NCBI GenBank assembly: GCA_964589625.1
Contig: CAZPSH010000003.1
Location: forward strand, 1-64,000
Length of the DNA stretch: 64,000 bases
Source: JBFLVU01 sp964589625
GTDB taxonomy: Bacteria > Acidobacteriota > UBA4820 > DSQY01
Reading direction: 5' to 3'
Below the pieces are notes generated by a model. The model saw nothing but the letters and a program-made list of their open reading frames with translations, searched no databases and had not been told where the DNA came from. Both the position numbers and the translations under genes were made by a program. Shown in pieces: positions 27,232 to 36,242 of the stretch (position 1 is the first letter of the stretch; each line of letters opens with the position of its first letter).

Positions 27232-27367
27232 GGGTCGGCGGGAAGACCGGCGCCCGGTGGAATGTCGGCAAAACCGGCGCTGAACCCGGGGCGGGGGGCG
27301 AAGCGCCGCGGTGGGAGGGGGGGCGGTCTTCCCGGTGGTTTCGTCGTCCCGCTTTTCCCTCCAGGGC

Positions 27368-27396
27368 TTGCCTCCGCGTGCCGTGGCCCTTAGAAT
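27368..27396 (+). promoter_or_regulatory. Predicted promoter of the tlpA-like gene
   Basis: TTGCCT (27368-27373) and TAGAAT (27391-27396) are separated by 17 bp, about 20 bp ahead of the start codon. It diverges from the mre operon promoter. Confidence 0.55.
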
Positions 27397-27417
27397 CACC
27401 GTCCAAGGAGGTCCGGA

Positions 27418-27975
27418 ATGGCCGCTAGCCAGCCCGCTCAGGGTTCACTCAAGCCCTTCTTTCTCGTCGTCGGCCTCGCCGTCGCGCTTCTGGTCCTGTA
27501 CGTGGCGCGTTCGGGGAAGACCGGCACCCCCGCGGAGGTGCCCGCGGAACGGGGCCAGGCCGTGACCGTTCCCATCCTCGAGCCCGCCACAGCCGGGCCG
27601 CCCCTTCTCCCCGCGGCCGTCCAGGGAAAGGTGGTGGTTCTTCACTTCTGGGCCACCTGGTGCCCCCCCTGCCGGGTCGAGTTTCCCGAGTTCGCCCGCT
27701 ACGCGCGCGAGTCCGCGGACCGGGAGTCCTTCCGGGTGGTTGCCATCTCCCTCGACCAGACCCCCGATCCCGTGGGTCCCTTCCTGGACGGGGCGGGCGG
27801 TGGATTCCCCGTGTACATGGATTCCGCGGGACTGGCGGGAGATCTCGACGTGACCGCCATTCCCACGACGGTGGTCCTGGACAAGAGGGGGCGGGTGGCC
27901 TACCGCGCCCAGGGCGCCGCCAACTGGAAGTCGGGCGGGGTGCCCGCCGTGGTGGAGAGGCTGGCCGGGGAATGA
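27418..27975 (+). CDS. TlpA/ResA-type membrane-anchored thioredoxin
   Basis: A 185-residue protein. An N-terminal membrane anchor (residues about 14-30, FLVVGLAVALLVLYVAR) is followed by an AlkC/TSA-type thioredoxin fold with the active site WATWCPPCRVEF (Cys82, Cys85), and the cis-Pro segment AIPTTVVLD. TlpA/ResA proteins reduce disulfides outside the cytoplasm, often in cytochrome c maturation. This would suit the multi-CxxCH proteins elsewhere in the window, although they are not adjacent. Ribosome-binding site AAGGAGG at good spacing. Confidence 0.93.
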   Translation: MAASQPAQGSLKPFFLVVGLAVALLVLYVARSGKTGTPAEVPAERGQAVTVPILEPATAGPPLLPAAVQGKVVVLHFWATWCPPCRVEFPEFARYARESADRESFRVVAISLDQTPDPVGPFLDGAGGGFPVYMDSAGLAGDLDVTAIPTTVVLDKRGRVAYRAQGAANWKSGGVPAVVERLAGE

Positions 27976-28013
27976 GGGACCGCCCGGGAGCGGGCGGCAA
28001 GGGGGTGAGTGCG

Positions 28014-28739
28014 ATGCGGCGTGTCGGGCTCACGGCGGACTGGGAGGCCGGACCCTCGGATCTTCGCCTCGTGCTGAACCGCGGCTACGTCGAGTGGCTG
28101 AGGGAGGCGGGACTCCACCCCGTCGTCCTTCCAAGCCTGCCGGGGGACGAAGCGGGTTCCCTCGAAGGGCTTTCTGGTCTGGTGCTTACGGGGGGAGGCG
28201 ACATCCCCCCCGCTCTGTACGGAGGCGACCCGGAACCGGGCCAAGAGGAAAGATATTCCCACCCGGACCGTTCGGCCTTCGAATTCACCCTAATCTGGCG
28301 GGCGGTCCGGATGGGCTTGCCCCTGTTGGGCATCTGCCTGGGATGTCAGACCCTAAATGTGGCCCTGGGAGGGTCTCTCGTTCGCCACCTCGAGGACCCC
28401 GAACGCCGGCACCGCCGCAAGACCCCCGATTCTCCCTCCCCCCGGCACCGGCTCAAAACCAAGCCCGGCAGCCTCATTCACGCCGTCTACCGCACGAGGG
28501 ACGTGAGGGTGCTCTCCTCCCACCACCAGGCCGTCGGGCTCCTCGCCGAGGGCTTTGAGGCCACCGCGTGGGGGCCGGGCGGGGTGGTGGAGGCCATCGA
28601 AAGCGCCGCCCGCCCGCACGTCCTGGGCGTCCAGTGGCACCCCGAGCGGACCCCCCGGTCTCCCTTCTCGCGGGCGCTCGCCCAGTGGTTTCGAGACCGC
28701 GCCGAAGCCTGGGCGGCGGCCCGGCTGGTGAGGCGGTGA
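28014..28739 (+). CDS. Gamma-glutamyl-gamma-aminobutyrate hydrolase family (class I amidotransferase, C26)
   Basis: A 241-residue protein. The catalytic Cys108 sits in the nucleophile elbow GICLGCQTLNVALGG. The His-Glu pair is in VQWHPERT near the C-terminus, and LVLTGGGDIPPALYGG is the family oxyanion segment. PuuD-like enzymes hydrolyse gamma-glutamyl-GABA or related glutamine conjugates. The start could be the ATG at 28014 or the in-frame GTG at 28005. The stop overlaps the following helicase start (GGTGA). The pairing with a DinG-like helicase has no obvious metabolic logic. Confidence 0.9.
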   Translation: MRRVGLTADWEAGPSDLRLVLNRGYVEWLREAGLHPVVLPSLPGDEAGSLEGLSGLVLTGGGDIPPALYGGDPEPGQEERYSHPDRSAFEFTLIWRAVRMGLPLLGICLGCQTLNVALGGSLVRHLEDPERRHRRKTPDSPSPRHRLKTKPGSLIHAVYRTRDVRVLSSHHQAVGLLAEGFEATAWGPGGVVEAIESAARPHVLGVQWHPERTPRSPFSRALAQWFRDRAEAWAAARLVRR

Positions 28740-30673
28740 AGAGATCCACTCCAGCCCCGGCCGTGGGGGACCTCCTCGGCCCCGTCGGCCCCCTCTCCCG
28801 CGAGGCCTTCTACGAATTCCGCCCGGGGCAGGTCACCCTAGCCGAGTCGGTGGCCGAGACACTCCGTCTGGGAGGGGTGCTCCTGGCCGAGGCCGGCACG
28901 GGCACGGGAAAGAGCCTGGCCTATCTTCTCCCCGCCCTCCTCCAGAGCCGGCGCGTCGTGGTTTCCACTCGGACCAAGGCTCTGCAGGAGCAACTTGCGC
29001 GGAAGGACATTCCCCTTTGCGAGCGGCTCCTGGGCCGCGGCATCCGCGCCGTGGTCGTCAAGGGGCGGGCCAACTACCTCTGCCGGCACTACTACGAGCG
29101 CTTCTTGAAGGAGCCCCTGTTGAGGTCCCAGAAGGAGGCGCGCCTCTTCGGTCGCTTCAAGCGCTGGGCTTCGGAGACTGCCACAGGCGACAAGGCCGAG
29201 TGGGAGGGAATTCCCGAGGACCTCCCCCTCTGGGCCGACGTGAACGCCCGCGGAGAGCGCTGCCTGGGGTCCAAGTGTCCCCTCTACGCCGAGTGTTTCG
29301 TCGTTCTTCTTCGTCGCGAGGCCGAAGCCGCCGAACTCGTCGTGACCAACCACCACCTCCTCTTTGCTGATCTGGCGCTCAAGGGCCGGTGGGACACCGC
29401 GGCCCTCCCCGAGTACCGTCACCTCGTCCTGGACGAGGCCCACGAGGCCGAGGACGCGGCCACGAGCTTCTTCGGAGTATCCGCGAGCCGCCGGATGCTG
29501 GAGGAGTGGGTGCGGGACGCTACGCCCGCAGCGGCTTCGGATCCGGGCGGCGCGGCCTCCCAGCGGCTGGCGGAGGCCTCCCAGGCCGCGCGGCTCTTTT
29601 TCGGGGCCTTCGAGGGACCCGAGCGGAGGGAGGAGGTCCGGCCCGGGGAATGGCCCCCACGGGAAGCCTCCCTCCTGGCCCGCATGGGTGCGGCTCTGGA
29701 TGCGGCGGCCCTCGCCCTGGAGGGGGTTCCCGATCCGTCGGGGGAGGCGGAGGGCCTGCTCATGCGCCTGGACGCCTGGCGGGAGGCCCTCGATTTCGTG
29801 GTCCGGCAAGGTGACGAAGAACACGTCCGGTGGCTCGAGGTGACGCCCCGGAACGTCACCTTCGGCGCCAGCCCCATCGAGGTGGGCCCCATCCTGCGAG
29901 GCCACCTCTTCTCTCGGTTGGACGCCGCGGTCCTGACGTCGGCGACCCTGACCGTGGGAGGGGAGTTCGGGTACCTCCGGGACCGGCTCGGCCTCCCGGA
30001 GGAGTGCCAGGAGTTGCGCCTGCCCAGCCCCTTCGACTTCGAGAGCCAAGGGCTCCTCTACGTGCCGGCGGCCTTTCCGGCCCCCAACTCCGAGGAGTTC
30101 GCCCGGGAGCTGAAGGGGGCCGTGCGCCGGCTGATCGGGTACTCCCGGGGGCGCGCCTTCGTTCTCTGCACCTCCGTCCGCGCCATGCGCGCCATCGCGG
30201 AGGACCTCGAGGACCTGGACCATCCGGTCTTGGTCCAGGGCGACGAGCCCAAAGGGGTGCTCCTGGACCGCTTCCGGGAGGCGGGCGACGCGGTGCTCGT
30301 GGCGACATCGTCCTTCTGGCAAGGGGTGGACGTGCAGGGGGAGGCCCTCTCCCTGGTCGTCCTCGACAAGCTCCCCTTCGCCGTGCCCACGGACCCGCTC
30401 GTCAAGGCCCGGGTGGAGAACCTGAGAAAGAAGGGGCGCGAGCCCTTCCTCGAGTACCAGGTGCCGACGGCCGCCATCCTTCTGCAGCAGGGGGCGGGCC
30501 GACTGATCCGGTCGAAGCGCGACCGCGGGGTGGTGGCGTGCTTCGACGTCCGGCTCCGCACGAAGGCCTACGGGAAGATCCTCCTGCGATCCCTCCCCCC
30601 GTTCCGAGTGACCGGGCGGGAGGAGGACGTGGCGGATTTCTTTCGGCCCGATCCAGAGGAAGACGGGCGCTGA
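28736..30673 (+). CDS. DinG/XPD-family ATP-dependent DNA helicase
   Basis: About 645 residues, SF2 helicase of the Rad3/XPD/DinG group. Walker A is AEAGTGTGKSLA (near residue 52), motif II is LDEAHEAED, and the C-terminal motif VI is LLQQGAGRLIRSKRD. Four cysteines between Walker A and DEAH (NYLC, ERC, SKC, AEC) match the [4Fe-4S] cluster of this family. These 5'-to-3' helicases resolve R-loops and damaged forks. GTG start overlaps the upstream stop. The open frame extends upstream but lies within the amidotransferase gene. Confidence 0.93.
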   Translation: MKRSTPAPAVGDLLGPVGPLSREAFYEFRPGQVTLAESVAETLRLGGVLLAEAGTGTGKSLAYLLPALLQSRRVVVSTRTKALQEQLARKDIPLCERLLGRGIRAVVVKGRANYLCRHYYERFLKEPLLRSQKEARLFGRFKRWASETATGDKAEWEGIPEDLPLWADVNARGERCLGSKCPLYAECFVVLLRREAEAAELVVTNHHLLFADLALKGRWDTAALPEYRHLVLDEAHEAEDAATSFFGVSASRRMLEEWVRDATPAAASDPGGAASQRLAEASQAARLFFGAFEGPERREEVRPGEWPPREASLLARMGAALDAAALALEGVPDPSGEAEGLLMRLDAWREALDFVVRQGDEEHVRWLEVTPRNVTFGASPIEVGPILRGHLFSRLDAAVLTSATLTVGGEFGYLRDRLGLPEECQELRLPSPFDFESQGLLYVPAAFPAPNSEEFARELKGAVRRLIGYSRGRAFVLCTSVRAMRAIAEDLEDLDHPVLVQGDEPKGVLLDRFREAGDAVLVATSSFWQGVDVQGEALSLVVLDKLPFAVPTDPLVKARVENLRKKGREPFLEYQVPTAAILLQQGAGRLIRSKRDRGVVACFDVRLRTKAYGKILLRSLPPFRVTGREEDVADFFRPDPEEDGR

Positions 30674-30691
30674 CGCGGGCGGCTGCCCTCG

Positions 30692-30721
30692 TTGCCCCCC
30701 CCGCGCCCGGGACTGTACAAT
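30692..30721 (+). promoter_or_regulatory. Predicted promoter of the small rubrerythrin-like gene
   Basis: TTGCCC (30692-30697) and TACAAT (30716-30721) are 18 bp apart, about 30 bp ahead of the ATG. It could also serve the downstream iron-sulfur genes. Confidence 0.5.
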
Positions 30722-30751
30722 AAGACGCCTCTCGTGAGAAAGGGACCGACC

Positions 30752-30964
30752 ATGCCGACGATCGATCCGAACCTTTTGCCCGTGGACATCCTCCGAATGG
30801 CTCTGGAGCGCGAGAGGGAGGCCTACGCCTTTTACACGGAGGCCGCCGGACTCGTGAAGATCCCCGCCACGCGCGACGCGCTCCTCGAGATGGCCGAGGA
30901 AGAGAAGCGCCACATCCAGAAGATCGAAGAGGTCCTCGACCGGTATTTCTACCAGGACAACTGA
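30752..30964 (+). CDS. Small rubrerythrin-like protein
   Basis: A 70-residue protein that looks like half of a ferritin-like four-helix bundle. The first helix has ALEREREAYAFYTEAA, where Glu residues are typical of di-iron ligands, and the second ends EMAEEEKRHIQKIEE, with the ExxH pair. Rubrerythrin-family proteins reduce peroxide or store iron. At this length it would have to dimerise to form a full bundle. It sits before a cysteine desulfurase and a ferredoxin. Start chosen at MPTIDPN; a longer frame has no support. Confidence 0.8.
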   Translation: MPTIDPNLLPVDILRMALEREREAYAFYTEAAGLVKIPATRDALLEMAEEEKRHIQKIEEVLDRYFYQDN

Positions 30965-30970
30965 GGGTCC

Positions 30971-31000
30971 GGGGCGCAGGGGATTCGCCCCGAGCGCCCC
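30971..31000. terminator. GC-rich hairpin between rubrerythrin-like gene and cysteine desulfurase
   Basis: GGGGCG ... CGCCCC arms with an inner GGGG/CCCC pair and a short loop lie 7 bp after the stop. There is no T-tract, so it may be an attenuator or RNA-stabilising hairpin rather than a full terminator. Confidence 0.35.
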
Positions 31001-31023
31001 AACGGACCGCGGGGCCTAAACCG

Positions 31024-32169
31024 ATGCGCCTGCCCGACGGACGAATTTACCTGGACTGCAACGCGACGACCCCCGTCGATCCGGTGGTGGCCGAGATCCT
31101 CGCCGGGGCCCAGACCTCCCTCTTCGGCAACCCGTCCAACCCCTATGCAGAGGGCCGGGCCGCGCGCGCGGCCCTGGAGGCGGCTCGGGCGCAGGTGGCC
31201 GCCTTCCTCGGGTGCGGTGCGGAGGAGGTGGTCTTCACGGGGTCGGGCACCGAGGCCAACCACCTTGCCCTTCGCTCGGCGGTCCTGGGCCGGGGCGGCC
31301 GGCGACGGGTGCTCCTCTCTGCCGTCGAGCACCCTTCCGTTCTCGGGCAGCAGGACGCCTTCGAGGCCCTCGGCGCGGTGGTGGAAGAGGTCCCCGTGGA
31401 CGGCCGGGGCGTCCTCGACTTGGAGGCCCTGGAGGGGCTCATGGGATCGGACGTGGCCTGCGTCTCGGTCCTGCAGGCGCACAATGAGACCGGGGTCCTC
31501 CAGCCCCTCGATTCGGTGGGGGCCCTTTGCCGCAGGTGGGGCGCCCTCTTCCACACGGACGCGGTCCAGGCGGCGGGGAAGGTCCCGCTCCGTTGGACCG
31601 AGGCCCTGCCCGACTACCTCGTGGTGGCGGCCCACAAGTTCTACGGCCCGAAGGGGGTCGCCGCCCTGGCGGTCCGTTCCGGGGCGCCCCTCGAACCGAT
31701 GCTCGTCGGGGGCGGACAGGAACGGGGGCGGCGCGCCTCCACCGAAGCCGTGCCTCTGGCCGCGGCCATGGGGGCCGCCTGCCGTCTCGCCTCCTCGGGC
31801 CTCTCCGGGTGGCCCGCCGTGGAGCGCCTGCGGGATTCCCTGGAAGAGCGCCTGCGGTCGGTCCACGGGGCGCGGGTCTTCGGGGAGGAAGCCCCGCGCC
31901 TTCCGAACACCTCCCTCGTGAGCCTGCCCGGGGCGGACGCCTCGGCCCTCGTCCGCGCCCTCGACGCGAGGGGGGTGGCCGTGGCCACCGGGTCGGCCTG
32001 CCACAGCGGCGGATCGGGCCTTCCGCGAGTCCTCGCCCGAATGGGCATCCCGGAGCGGTGCGCCGGCACTGTCCTGCGGATCAGCCTCGGGCGCGGCACG
32101 ACGGCCGAGGACACGGCGGGATTCGCCGCCGCCCTCCGCGCGGCCCTGGCGGAAGGGGGAGGGTCATGA
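31024..32169 (+). CDS. Cysteine desulfurase (NifS/IscS family)
   Basis: A 381-residue fold-type I PLP enzyme. The PLP lysine is Lys205 in AAHKFYGPKG. Other PLP-site segments are TGSGTEANHLAL, SAVEHPSV and HTDAVQAAGK. The persulfide Cys326 is in TGSACHSGG, the group I (IscS/NifS) layout. It supplies sulfur for Fe-S clusters or thio-cofactors. No IscU is next to it; instead its stop overlaps the start of a 2Fe-2S ferredoxin gene. No clear ribosome-binding site, but the start matches the family N-terminus (IYLDCNATTPVDP). Confidence 0.94.
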   Translation: MRLPDGRIYLDCNATTPVDPVVAEILAGAQTSLFGNPSNPYAEGRAARAALEAARAQVAAFLGCGAEEVVFTGSGTEANHLALRSAVLGRGGRRRVLLSAVEHPSVLGQQDAFEALGAVVEEVPVDGRGVLDLEALEGLMGSDVACVSVLQAHNETGVLQPLDSVGALCRRWGALFHTDAVQAAGKVPLRWTEALPDYLVVAAHKFYGPKGVAALAVRSGAPLEPMLVGGGQERGRRASTEAVPLAAAMGAACRLASSGLSGWPAVERLRDSLEERLRSVHGARVFGEEAPRLPNTSLVSLPGADASALVRALDARGVAVATGSACHSGGSGLPRVLARMGIPERCAGTVLRISLGRGTTAEDTAGFAAALRAALAEGGGS

Positions 32170-32456
32170 AGCAAGAGGTGGATCCGCGCGACCGGGTCTA
32201 CGTGCTGGTGTGCAAGGGCGACGCCTGCTCCAAGAGGGGGAACCCGGAGCGCGTCCGCGTGGCCCTCAAGCAGGCCGTGAGGGACCTCCCCGCCAAGTCG
32301 GTGAAGGTCTCCTACGTCTCCTGCCTAGGCATGTGCGGGGAGGGCCCCAACGTCCTTGTCTGCCGCGGGGATACGGCGTACCATCGTTGCGACGGGAGCG
32401 AGGCCTCCCGGATCGTGGACGAAGTGAGGGGAAAACTTGGAGAAGCTGATTCCTGA
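32166..32456 (+). CDS. Thioredoxin-like [2Fe-2S] ferredoxin
   Basis: A 96-residue protein. Four cysteines are arranged as in the thioredoxin-like 2Fe-2S ferredoxins related to NuoE: LVCKGDACSKRG near residue 16 and YVSCLGMCGEGPNV near residue 55. These proteins carry electrons or bind small molecules. The ATG overlaps the cysteine desulfurase stop, and its own end overlaps the start of the sigma54 activator gene by 20 bp, so the three genes form a tight unit. Confidence 0.9.
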   Translation: MKQEVDPRDRVYVLVCKGDACSKRGNPERVRVALKQAVRDLPAKSVKVSYVSCLGMCGEGPNVLVCRGDTAYHRCDGSEASRIVDEVRGKLGEADS

Positions 32457-33786
32457 TCCCAACGCTCGGCGCATCCTCGATGCGATGAACGACGGGGTCA
32501 TCGTCACGAACGCGGAGAGGAAAATCGTCTTCATCAACGAGGCGGCCCGGGGCCTCCTCGGCGTGAAGGAGGGCGACGCCCTCGACCACCGCTGCAAGAG
32601 CGTAACCCACTCCTCCGAATGCGAGTACTCCTGCCCCATGACCCGGGCGCTCCAGCAGGACAGCGACCTCTCTGGACTCTCCATGTTCTACCGCGGCCGG
32701 AACGGGCAAACGCTCAACTGCCGTACGAGCGTGATCCTCCTGAGGGACGCCTCGGGCAAGGTGGTGGGCGGCGTGGAAATCTTCACCGACACGACCCAGG
32801 TGGTACGCCTGCAGGAGCAGGCCGAGGAGCGCTTCTCCTTCTCCAACATCATCGGGGCCAACGCGGCCATGCATGAGGTCTTCGATCTCATCCGCATGGT
32901 GGCCGAGACCGACTCCACGGTCCTGATCACCGGCGAGAGCGGAACGGGAAAGGAGCTGGTGGCCAGCGCCATCCACTACCACTCCCTGAGAAAGAACCGC
33001 TCCTTCGTCAAGGTGAATTGCGCGGCCCTCAACGAGGGGGTCCTCGAGAGCGAACTCTTCGGCCACGTCCGCGGGGCCTTCACGGGGGCCGTGGCCGACA
33101 AGATGGGCCGCTTCGAGATGGCCCACGGGGGCACTCTCTTTCTGGACGAGATCGGCGAGATCCCGCCCTCGACGCAGGTGAAGCTCCTCCGGGTCCTCCA
33201 GGAGGGGGAGATGGAGCGCGTCGGCTCCTCCAAGACGGTCAAGATCGACGCCCGGGTGATCGCCGCAACGAACCGGGACCTGGCCGCCTCCATGCAGGAG
33301 GGCGGGTTCCGGCAGGACCTCTTCTACCGGCTCAACGTCTTCCGCATCCACCTGCCGCCCCTGAGGGAGCGCAAGGACGACATCCCGCTCCTCGTGGACC
33401 ACTTCATGCGGAAAATCGCCGCCAAGATGCCCCAGAAGCGCATCGAGGGCGTGGAGGAGGAGGTCCTGGCGCGCCTGATCGAGTACGACTTCCCCGGCAA
33501 CATCCGCGAACTCGAAAACCTCATCGAGCACGCCGCCATCCGTTGCCGGGACGGCATCATCCGGAGCCGGGACCTCCCGCTGCCGGCGGCTCCGCCCGAG
33601 GAGGCCCCCGCCGAGCTCTACCAGATCACCTCTCCCCTGGAGACGGTGGAGCGGGACCTGATCCTCAAACTGCTCGACGCCAACGGGTGGAAGATCAACC
33701 GCACCGCGGAGAGGCTCGGCATCAGCCGCGTCACGCTCTGGCGGAAGATGAAGGAGTATGGGATCCAGAAGCGCGAGGGCTCCTGA
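32437..33786 (+). CDS. PAS-domain sigma54-dependent transcriptional activator
   Basis: A 449-residue enhancer-binding protein. A PAS domain fills residues 1-120, with a cysteine cluster in HRCKSVTHSSECEYSCPM (three Cys, a pattern seen in redox- or metal-sensing PAS proteins). The AAA+ domain follows: Walker A GESGTGKE, GAFTGA loop (sigma54 contact), and LFLDEIGE Walker B. A Fis-type helix-turn-helix (NRTAERLGISRVTLWRKMKEYG) ends the protein. A TTG start at 32437 is supported by GAGGGG just upstream; the next in-frame ATG would cut into the PAS domain. Overlap with the ferredoxin gene hints that its sensing may involve redox or Fe-S status. Target promoters unknown. Confidence 0.92.
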   Translation: MEKLIPDPNARRILDAMNDGVIVTNAERKIVFINEAARGLLGVKEGDALDHRCKSVTHSSECEYSCPMTRALQQDSDLSGLSMFYRGRNGQTLNCRTSVILLRDASGKVVGGVEIFTDTTQVVRLQEQAEERFSFSNIIGANAAMHEVFDLIRMVAETDSTVLITGESGTGKELVASAIHYHSLRKNRSFVKVNCAALNEGVLESELFGHVRGAFTGAVADKMGRFEMAHGGTLFLDEIGEIPPSTQVKLLRVLQEGEMERVGSSKTVKIDARVIAATNRDLAASMQEGGFRQDLFYRLNVFRIHLPPLRERKDDIPLLVDHFMRKIAAKMPQKRIEGVEEEVLARLIEYDFPGNIRELENLIEHAAIRCRDGIIRSRDLPLPAAPPEEAPAELYQITSPLETVERDLILKLLDANGWKINRTAERLGISRVTLWRKMKEYGIQKREGS

Positions 33787-33853
33787 TCCGCCGTGCCCCC
33801 GCCGCCCGGTCGTCCGGGCAGGGGAGACGCCCCGTCCCCCGGAGGAAAACGCC

Positions 33854-34558
33854 ATGACGCCGAGAGCCTGCCCCTCCTGCCACGGGACGGGCTACGTGGT
33901 CCAGGAGAAGGAAGGCCGCCTGGTGGCGGCCACCTGCTCGTGCCGCAACGCCGACCGCATCTCCCGCCTCGTGGCCCGGGCGGGCATTCCCCAGCGCTAC
34001 CGCAACGCCTGCGTCTTCGAGACCTTCCGGCCGCGAAACGCCTCCCAGGAGAAGGCCCTCCTCCTGGCCCGGAAATACGCCGAGGATTTCCCCGCCTTTC
34101 CGAGGGACAGGCCGTCGGGGCTCCTCTTCATGGGGCCGTGCGGCGTGGGCAAGACCCACCTCGCCGTTTCCGTTCTCCAGGAACTCCTGTTGAGGAAAGG
34201 AATCCCCGTCCTCTTCGCCGACCTCAACGAACTCTATCGGGAGATCTGGGCCTCCTACGGGCGAAGAGAGGCGGGGGAGACGGAGTACGACATCCTCGCG
34301 CCCTTGGTGGAGGCGCCCCTCCTCCTCATCGACGAACTGGGGTGCCGGGATTCGGCCTGGGCCCAGGACACCCTCCTCTACCTGGTGAGCCAGCGCCACA
34401 GCGAGCTGCGCCCCACCCTTTGCACCACCAACTACCTCGACGCGCCCGCCTCCGGAGAGGCCTCCCTGGAGTCCCGCATCGGAGTGCGCGCCCGCTCCCG
34501 CCTCCTCGAAATGTGCCTCACGGTCTCCATGGACGGCCAGGACTACCGGAAAAGATAG
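33854..34558 (+). CDS. DnaC-like AAA+ ATPase with N-terminal zinc ribbon
   Basis: A 234-residue protein. The N-terminus has four cysteines (CPSCHGTGYV and CSCRNADR), a likely zinc ribbon. The AAA+ core has Walker A GPCGVGKTHLA, Walker B LLLIDELGC, and a DnaC-type sensor segment TLCTTNYLD. DnaC/DnaI proteins load replicative helicase and IstB proteins assist transposition. No transposase is nearby and the gene lies in a core-looking operon, so a helicase-loader-like role is more likely. Good ribosome-binding site (GGAGG). Confidence 0.88.
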   Translation: MTPRACPSCHGTGYVVQEKEGRLVAATCSCRNADRISRLVARAGIPQRYRNACVFETFRPRNASQEKALLLARKYAEDFPAFPRDRPSGLLFMGPCGVGKTHLAVSVLQELLLRKGIPVLFADLNELYREIWASYGRREAGETEYDILAPLVEAPLLLIDELGCRDSAWAQDTLLYLVSQRHSELRPTLCTTNYLDAPASGEASLESRIGVRARSRLLEMCLTVSMDGQDYRKR

Positions 34559-34564
34559 GAGCGG

Positions 34565-36196
34565 TCACCGGGCGGTCCGGTCCTCGGCCAGCCTCCCGGT
34601 GACGGAGGGGGAAGCCCAGAGGCTGTGACGCCCCTCGCGCAGGACGAGCGCGAGGCCGGGGACGTCTTCGTGGAGGGTCTTCTCGGCATCCCTGTCGGCC
34701 ACGACCCACAGCCGGGGGTGGGCGGCCAGGTACTCCCTCAAGTGTTCGGGGTCCTGAAGGATGTGGGCGGGCCGGTCGGCCACGAACTTCTTCCGCAGGA
34801 AGTTGTTGTCGTAGGCCGCCACCTTGTCCCGCGCGTAGAAGGGGATCGAGAAGAGGGTCACCCGGTATTCAAGGATGACTTCCCCGGGCGCCCGCAGGTC
34901 CCGAAGGGCGATCCCGATGCGCTCGGCGGTCTTGATTCGCTCTTTGAGATCCACGGCGGCGTGGGGCACCGCCGCCTGGATGCAGAACAGGGCCGCGAGC
35001 GCCCCCGCGAAGGCCCACCGGGTCCGGCCCGCGGCCCCCAGGAGGCCTCCCGCGACTCCGCAGGCCGCCGAGAGCCCGAAAAGGCCGAGCGTGACGGATC
35101 CGAGGCCCGGCGGCGGCGCCTCCCGCTGTCCCAGCGAGGCGAGCACCACCGCCGCGGCCGCGGCGAGAAGGGGCATGAGGATCCACGGCAGGCGGGGCCT
35201 CGGCGCCTCCGGATCCTCCTTCAGAAGGGACGCGGCGAGCAGCGCCCACGCCGGAAGAGACGGGAGGATGTAGGTCGGCAGTTTGGAGGGAAAGAGCGAC
35301 CAGACGAGGATCGGGGCCACGGCCCAGAGGAGCCACAGGCGGAGCTTCGGATCGCTCAGCTTCCGCCACCGGAAGGCGAGAAGGCCCCACCAGGGAAGAA
35401 ATCCGCCCAGGAGGACGGGGACGTAGTAGTACCAGGGTCCCGGGTGGAAGCGCTTGGCCGAAACCGCCGCTTCGGCCGCCTCGCGTCCCGCCATGTAGGC
35501 CAGGAGGCCCGGGTGGCGGAGGCCCACGGCCACGAACCACGGCAGGGCCACCGCGACGAAGGTGAACCAGAGCCGAGGGTCCCCGAAGGGACGAAGGCAA
35601 CGGCCGCGGTCCTTCCAGAGCCCGTAGGGGACCAGCGCGCAGGCCCAGACGAGGAGGGCCACCGGGCCCTTGGTCAGGAAGGCGGCGCCGGCCACCAGGC
35701 CGAAGGTCCAGGCGAAGGCCCTGGGGGAGAGCCTCCCTCCCTCGAGGAGAGCCCACAGGAAGAACCCCGCGGTGGTCCATAGGGTCAGATACATGTCGGT
35801 CGTCAGGACCTTGCCCATGAAGAAGAAGAGGAGCGAGGAGGCCAGCACGGCGGCCGCCTCGAAGCCCGTTCCCTCCTCCTCCTTCTCCCGGAGCAGCCCC
35901 GCCGTGAGGACCAGCACCCACAGCGCCGCGATGGAAAGGAAGAACCGCGCGCCGAAGGCCGTCTCCCCGAAGAAGGCGTATCCCATCGTTGTGATCCAGT
36001 AGGTCAGGGGCGGCTTGGTGAAGTGGTGGACGTAGTCCACCTGGGGCGAGAGGAAGTCCCCCGTGGCCGCCATCTCGCGCGCCACCTCGGCGTAGCGCGC
36101 CTCGGAGGATTCGAAAAGCCCCACCCACCAGTTTCCGTAAAGAAGGACCGCCCAAGAGAAGAACAGCAGGGCGGGCAGAGCCCACTTGCGTTTCAT
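34565..36196 (-). CDS. ArnT/PMT-type (GT39) membrane glycosyltransferase
   Basis: A 543-residue protein with about 11-12 membrane segments. The first periplasmic loop carries ESSEARYAEVAREM, with the acidic residues typical of the GT39/GT83 catalytic loop, followed by TKPPLTYW. Such enzymes move a sugar from a polyprenyl-phosphate carrier to lipid A or protein. The acceptor here is unknown. Start at MKRKWALPALLFF, which gives a clean first membrane segment. It converges with the DnaC-like gene, whose stop is 6 bp away. Confidence 0.9.
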   Translation of the reverse strand: MKRKWALPALLFFSWAVLLYGNWWVGLFESSEARYAEVAREMAATGDFLSPQVDYVHHFTKPPLTYWITTMGYAFFGETAFGARFFLSIAALWVLVLTAGLLREKEEEGTGFEAAAVLASSLLFFFMGKVLTTDMYLTLWTTAGFFLWALLEGGRLSPRAFAWTFGLVAGAAFLTKGPVALLVWACALVPYGLWKDRGRCLRPFGDPRLWFTFVAVALPWFVAVGLRHPGLLAYMAGREAAEAAVSAKRFHPGPWYYYVPVLLGGFLPWWGLLAFRWRKLSDPKLRLWLLWAVAPILVWSLFPSKLPTYILPSLPAWALLAASLLKEDPEAPRPRLPWILMPLLAAAAAVVLASLGQREAPPPGLGSVTLGLFGLSAACGVAGGLLGAAGRTRWAFAGALAALFCIQAAVPHAAVDLKERIKTAERIGIALRDLRAPGEVILEYRVTLFSIPFYARDKVAAYDNNFLRKKFVADRPAHILQDPEHLREYLAAHPRLWVVADRDAEKTLHEDVPGLALVLREGRHSLWASPSVTGRLAEDRTAR

Positions 36197-36242
36197 GCGG
36201 ACGCGCTCCCCCGGACAGGCCACCATCCTACCACCCGGCCTG

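Noticed and set aside
33854..34558. IstB-type transposition helper
   Set aside because: No transposase or terminal repeats nearby; zinc ribbon and operon context fit a DnaC-like loader better.
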